Shown piece by piece: positions 5,358 to 6,356 of a stretch of DNA of 6,356 bases. The stretch covers positions 1-6,356 of the forward strand of contig CACXCK010000103.1 of assembly GCA_902766135.1 (NCBI GenBank), given 5' to 3'. The stretch's first letter is position 1; every line of letters starts with the position of its first letter. The DNA comes from an uncultured Erysipelotrichaceae bacterium (GTDB lineage: Bacteria; Bacillota_I; Bacilli_A; RF39; UBA660). A program made the translations under genes and the position numbers. The notes beneath the pieces were generated by a model. It saw nothing but the letters and a program-made list of their open reading frames with translations. It did not search any database and was not told where the DNA came from.

Positions 5358-6192
5358 GTGTTATTGTATCCATTGTGGAGTTATAAATGATTCAAAAAGG
5401 AAAAAGCGTACATCTTGTCATAAAAGACTTAGACCATTTGATAAGGATTTAGAATTCCTAATTACAGATAATCTAGATGGCGAACTAAGAGGCAGTATTG
5501 TAAATGCTGTACTAACATTTATTAAATCGCATATGTATGGCGTTATTCTATCAATTACTTTAGTTAGTGTTGTTGTTCCTAATATTATTTTAGCAAAAAA
5601 TGACGCGCAAAAAGTAGTGGAAAAGCCATCTGTATTACTAAGTAATGAGAATGCGGGTGGATATAGTGATTACAAAGTCTTATTTAAAGATTTACTAGTT
5701 AGCTTAGATAAAAAAGAAGACATTAGTAAATATCGCTATACCACATATTATGATATTGGTAATACCGAATTAGAGGATAGATACGATTACTATGTAAGAC
5801 AGATAGAGTATTTAGAAAATACTAATGAAGAATACTTCCTAGAATATATAAGAGGAAAATATGAAGATGTTAACGAAGATGATGTAAGAAAATATGGAAT
5901 AGGAAACGAAAACCTATATAATGATATTGAAGATGTAGAGCTTTATTATGTATATTTAATGCCATGTTATGGTGATGATTGTCATGATCAAGTTGACTAT
6001 GGGATGTCTCCAATAGATTTGTACTACTTCAACTTTGTTAAAAGAGATGGAAAATGGTATTTCTTGAGAGTTAGTCCTGATACAGCAGAGAATTTACCTG
6101 ATGATAAAGACTATGGTTACATTTTAAATGGCGTAATCCATAAGTACCCATCAATGGAAGAAGAGTATGAATTAGAACAAAATAGAAGCTAA
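5350..6192 (+). CDS. Degenerate zinc-ribbon, single-pass membrane protein with extracytoplasmic domain (second of pair)
   Basis: This is a 280-residue protein of unknown function with the same plan as its neighbour. A short Cys-containing N-terminus (Cys4, Cys6, Cys9 and Cys23-His24) leads to one membrane segment at about 63-83 (YGVILSITLVSVVVPNIILA). A large acidic, Tyr-rich tail of about 195 residues follows, probably outside the cell. The ribbon is irregular: Cys6-x2-Cys9 is normal, but the second knuckle reads SCHKRL with Arg26 where a fourth Cys is expected, so His24 or Cys4 may complete the site, or zinc binding may be lost. The tail has a Cys206-x4-Cys211 pair that could form a disulfide. 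It also has VKRDGKWYFLRV at 230-241, a motif typical of the last strands of NTF2-like or similar extracellular folds. Its ribosome binding site (AGGAAG, 5336-5341) lies within the previous gene, so translation is probably coupled. Confidence 0.85.
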   Translation: MNKCYCIHCGVINDSKRKKRTSCHKRLRPFDKDLEFLITDNLDGELRGSIVNAVLTFIKSHMYGVILSITLVSVVVPNIILAKNDAQKVVEKPSVLLSNENAGGYSDYKVLFKDLLVSLDKKEDISKYRYTTYYDIGNTELEDRYDYYVRQIEYLENTNEEYFLEYIRGKYEDVNEDDVRKYGIGNENLYNDIEDVELYYVYLMPCYGDDCHDQVDYGMSPIDLYYFNFVKRDGKWYFLRVSPDTAENLPDDKDYGYILNGVIHKYPSMEEEYELEQNRS

Positions 6193-6213
6193 TTATATAG
6201 CTTTTATTTTTTT
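6184..6213 (+). terminator. Weak intrinsic terminator ending the cdsA-rseP operon
   Basis: AGAAGCTA (6184-6191) pairs with TAGCTTTT (6198-6205) through eight pairs including one G-U, around the loop ATTATA, and is followed by A and a run of seven T (6207-6213). The stem overlaps the last codons and the stop (6190-6192) of the preceding gene. The AT-rich stem suggests partial read-through toward the tRNA. Confidence 0.65.
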
Positions 6214-6236
6214 GACTTATAAAACTAAATTAATAA

Positions 6237-6265
6237 TTGTAAATAATTAATATTTGTGGTAATAT
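6237..6265 (+). promoter_or_regulatory. Extended -10 promoter of the tRNA gene
   Basis: TTGTAA (6237-6242) and TAATAT (6260-6265) are exactly 17 bases apart, and TGG at 6257-6259 forms an extended -10. Transcription would start near 6272, about eight bases before the mature 5' end of the tRNA. A tRNA cluster may continue beyond the window under this promoter. Confidence 0.6.
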
Positions 6266-6279
6266 ATCATTATCTTCTT

Positions 6280-6356
6280 GGCCTGTTGGTGAAGTGGTTC
6301 AACACATAGCCCTCTCAAGGCTACATTCATGGGTTCAAACCCCATACAGGTCACCA
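6280..6356 (+). tRNA. tRNA-Glu, anticodon CTC
   Basis: A full cloverleaf can be drawn. The acceptor stem is GGCCTGT (6280-6286) with ACAGGTC (6346-6352), including one G-U at the second pair. The D stem is GTG/CAC (6289-6291, 6303-6305) with GG in the loop. The anticodon stem is TAGCC/GGCTA (6307-6311, 6319-6323) with loop CTCTCAA, placing CTC at 6314-6316. The T stem is ATGGG/CCCAT with loop TTCAAAC. The discriminator is A6353 and CCA is encoded at 6354-6356, the last bases of the window. The overall sequence resembles Bacillota tRNA-Glu. The CUC anticodon reads GAG only, so a second tRNA-Glu(UUC) must exist elsewhere to read GAA. Confidence 0.93.

Noticed and set aside
1..6356. CRISPR array, insertion sequence or prophage segment
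   Set aside because: No regularly spaced direct repeats, transposase or integrase motifs, or phage structural genes were seen on either strand. Most genes are housekeeping or envelope genes of similar composition.

Overview
The window is AT-rich chromosomal DNA from a spore-forming, low-GC Gram-positive bacterium (Bacillota). The evidence is a full-length SpoIVA spore-coat ATPase, a Bacillus-type HU protein placed directly after it (the spoIVA-hbs order also found in Bacillus subtilis), strong Shine-Dalgarno sequences, U-tract terminators, and a CCA-encoded tRNA. The strong AT bias and the unfamiliar small genes suggest a gut Bacilli or Erysipelotrichia-like lineage rather than Bacillus itself, but I cannot fix the taxon from this stretch. 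The standard genetic code fits: Trp is TGG, stops are TAA or TAG, and no gene needs TGA read as an amino acid.

Layout, left to right. Bases 3-308 hold the 3' end of leuS (leucyl-tRNA synthetase), closed by a hairpin terminator that also serves a convergent small gene (328-513, minus strand) encoding a 61-residue ribbon-helix-helix-like protein. The 149-base gap between that gene and spoIVA carries divergent start signals and several overlapping inverted repeats. spoIVA (663-2141) is followed by hbs (2254-2526) with its own extended -10 promoter, very strong ribosome binding site and strong terminator. A 90-residue orphan protein (2595-2867) begins just 16 bases after that terminator.

From about 2876 a sigma-A-like promoter drives an apparent four-gene envelope operon. 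It contains cdsA (CDP-diglyceride synthase), rseP (site-2 intramembrane metalloprotease), and two unrecognised genes for zinc-ribbon, single-pass membrane proteins (4797-5357 and 5350-6192, overlapping by 8 bases). It ends in a weak hairpin terminator. The dxr gene that separates cdsA and rasP in B. subtilis is absent. The window ends exactly at the CCA of a tRNA-Glu(CUC) that has its own well-formed promoter.

Functionally this is mostly housekeeping: aminoacylation, nucleoid structure, phospholipid precursor synthesis and regulated membrane proteolysis, plus a sporulation-specific coat gene. The most notable part is the pair of N-in/C-out zinc-ribbon membrane proteins coupled to rseP. They have the topology of site-2 protease substrates or membrane sensors. 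The second is the ribbon-helix-helix gene sharing a palindrome-rich control region with spoIVA. No mobile element, CRISPR array or phage gene was seen, and no gap without a gene exceeds 150 bases.
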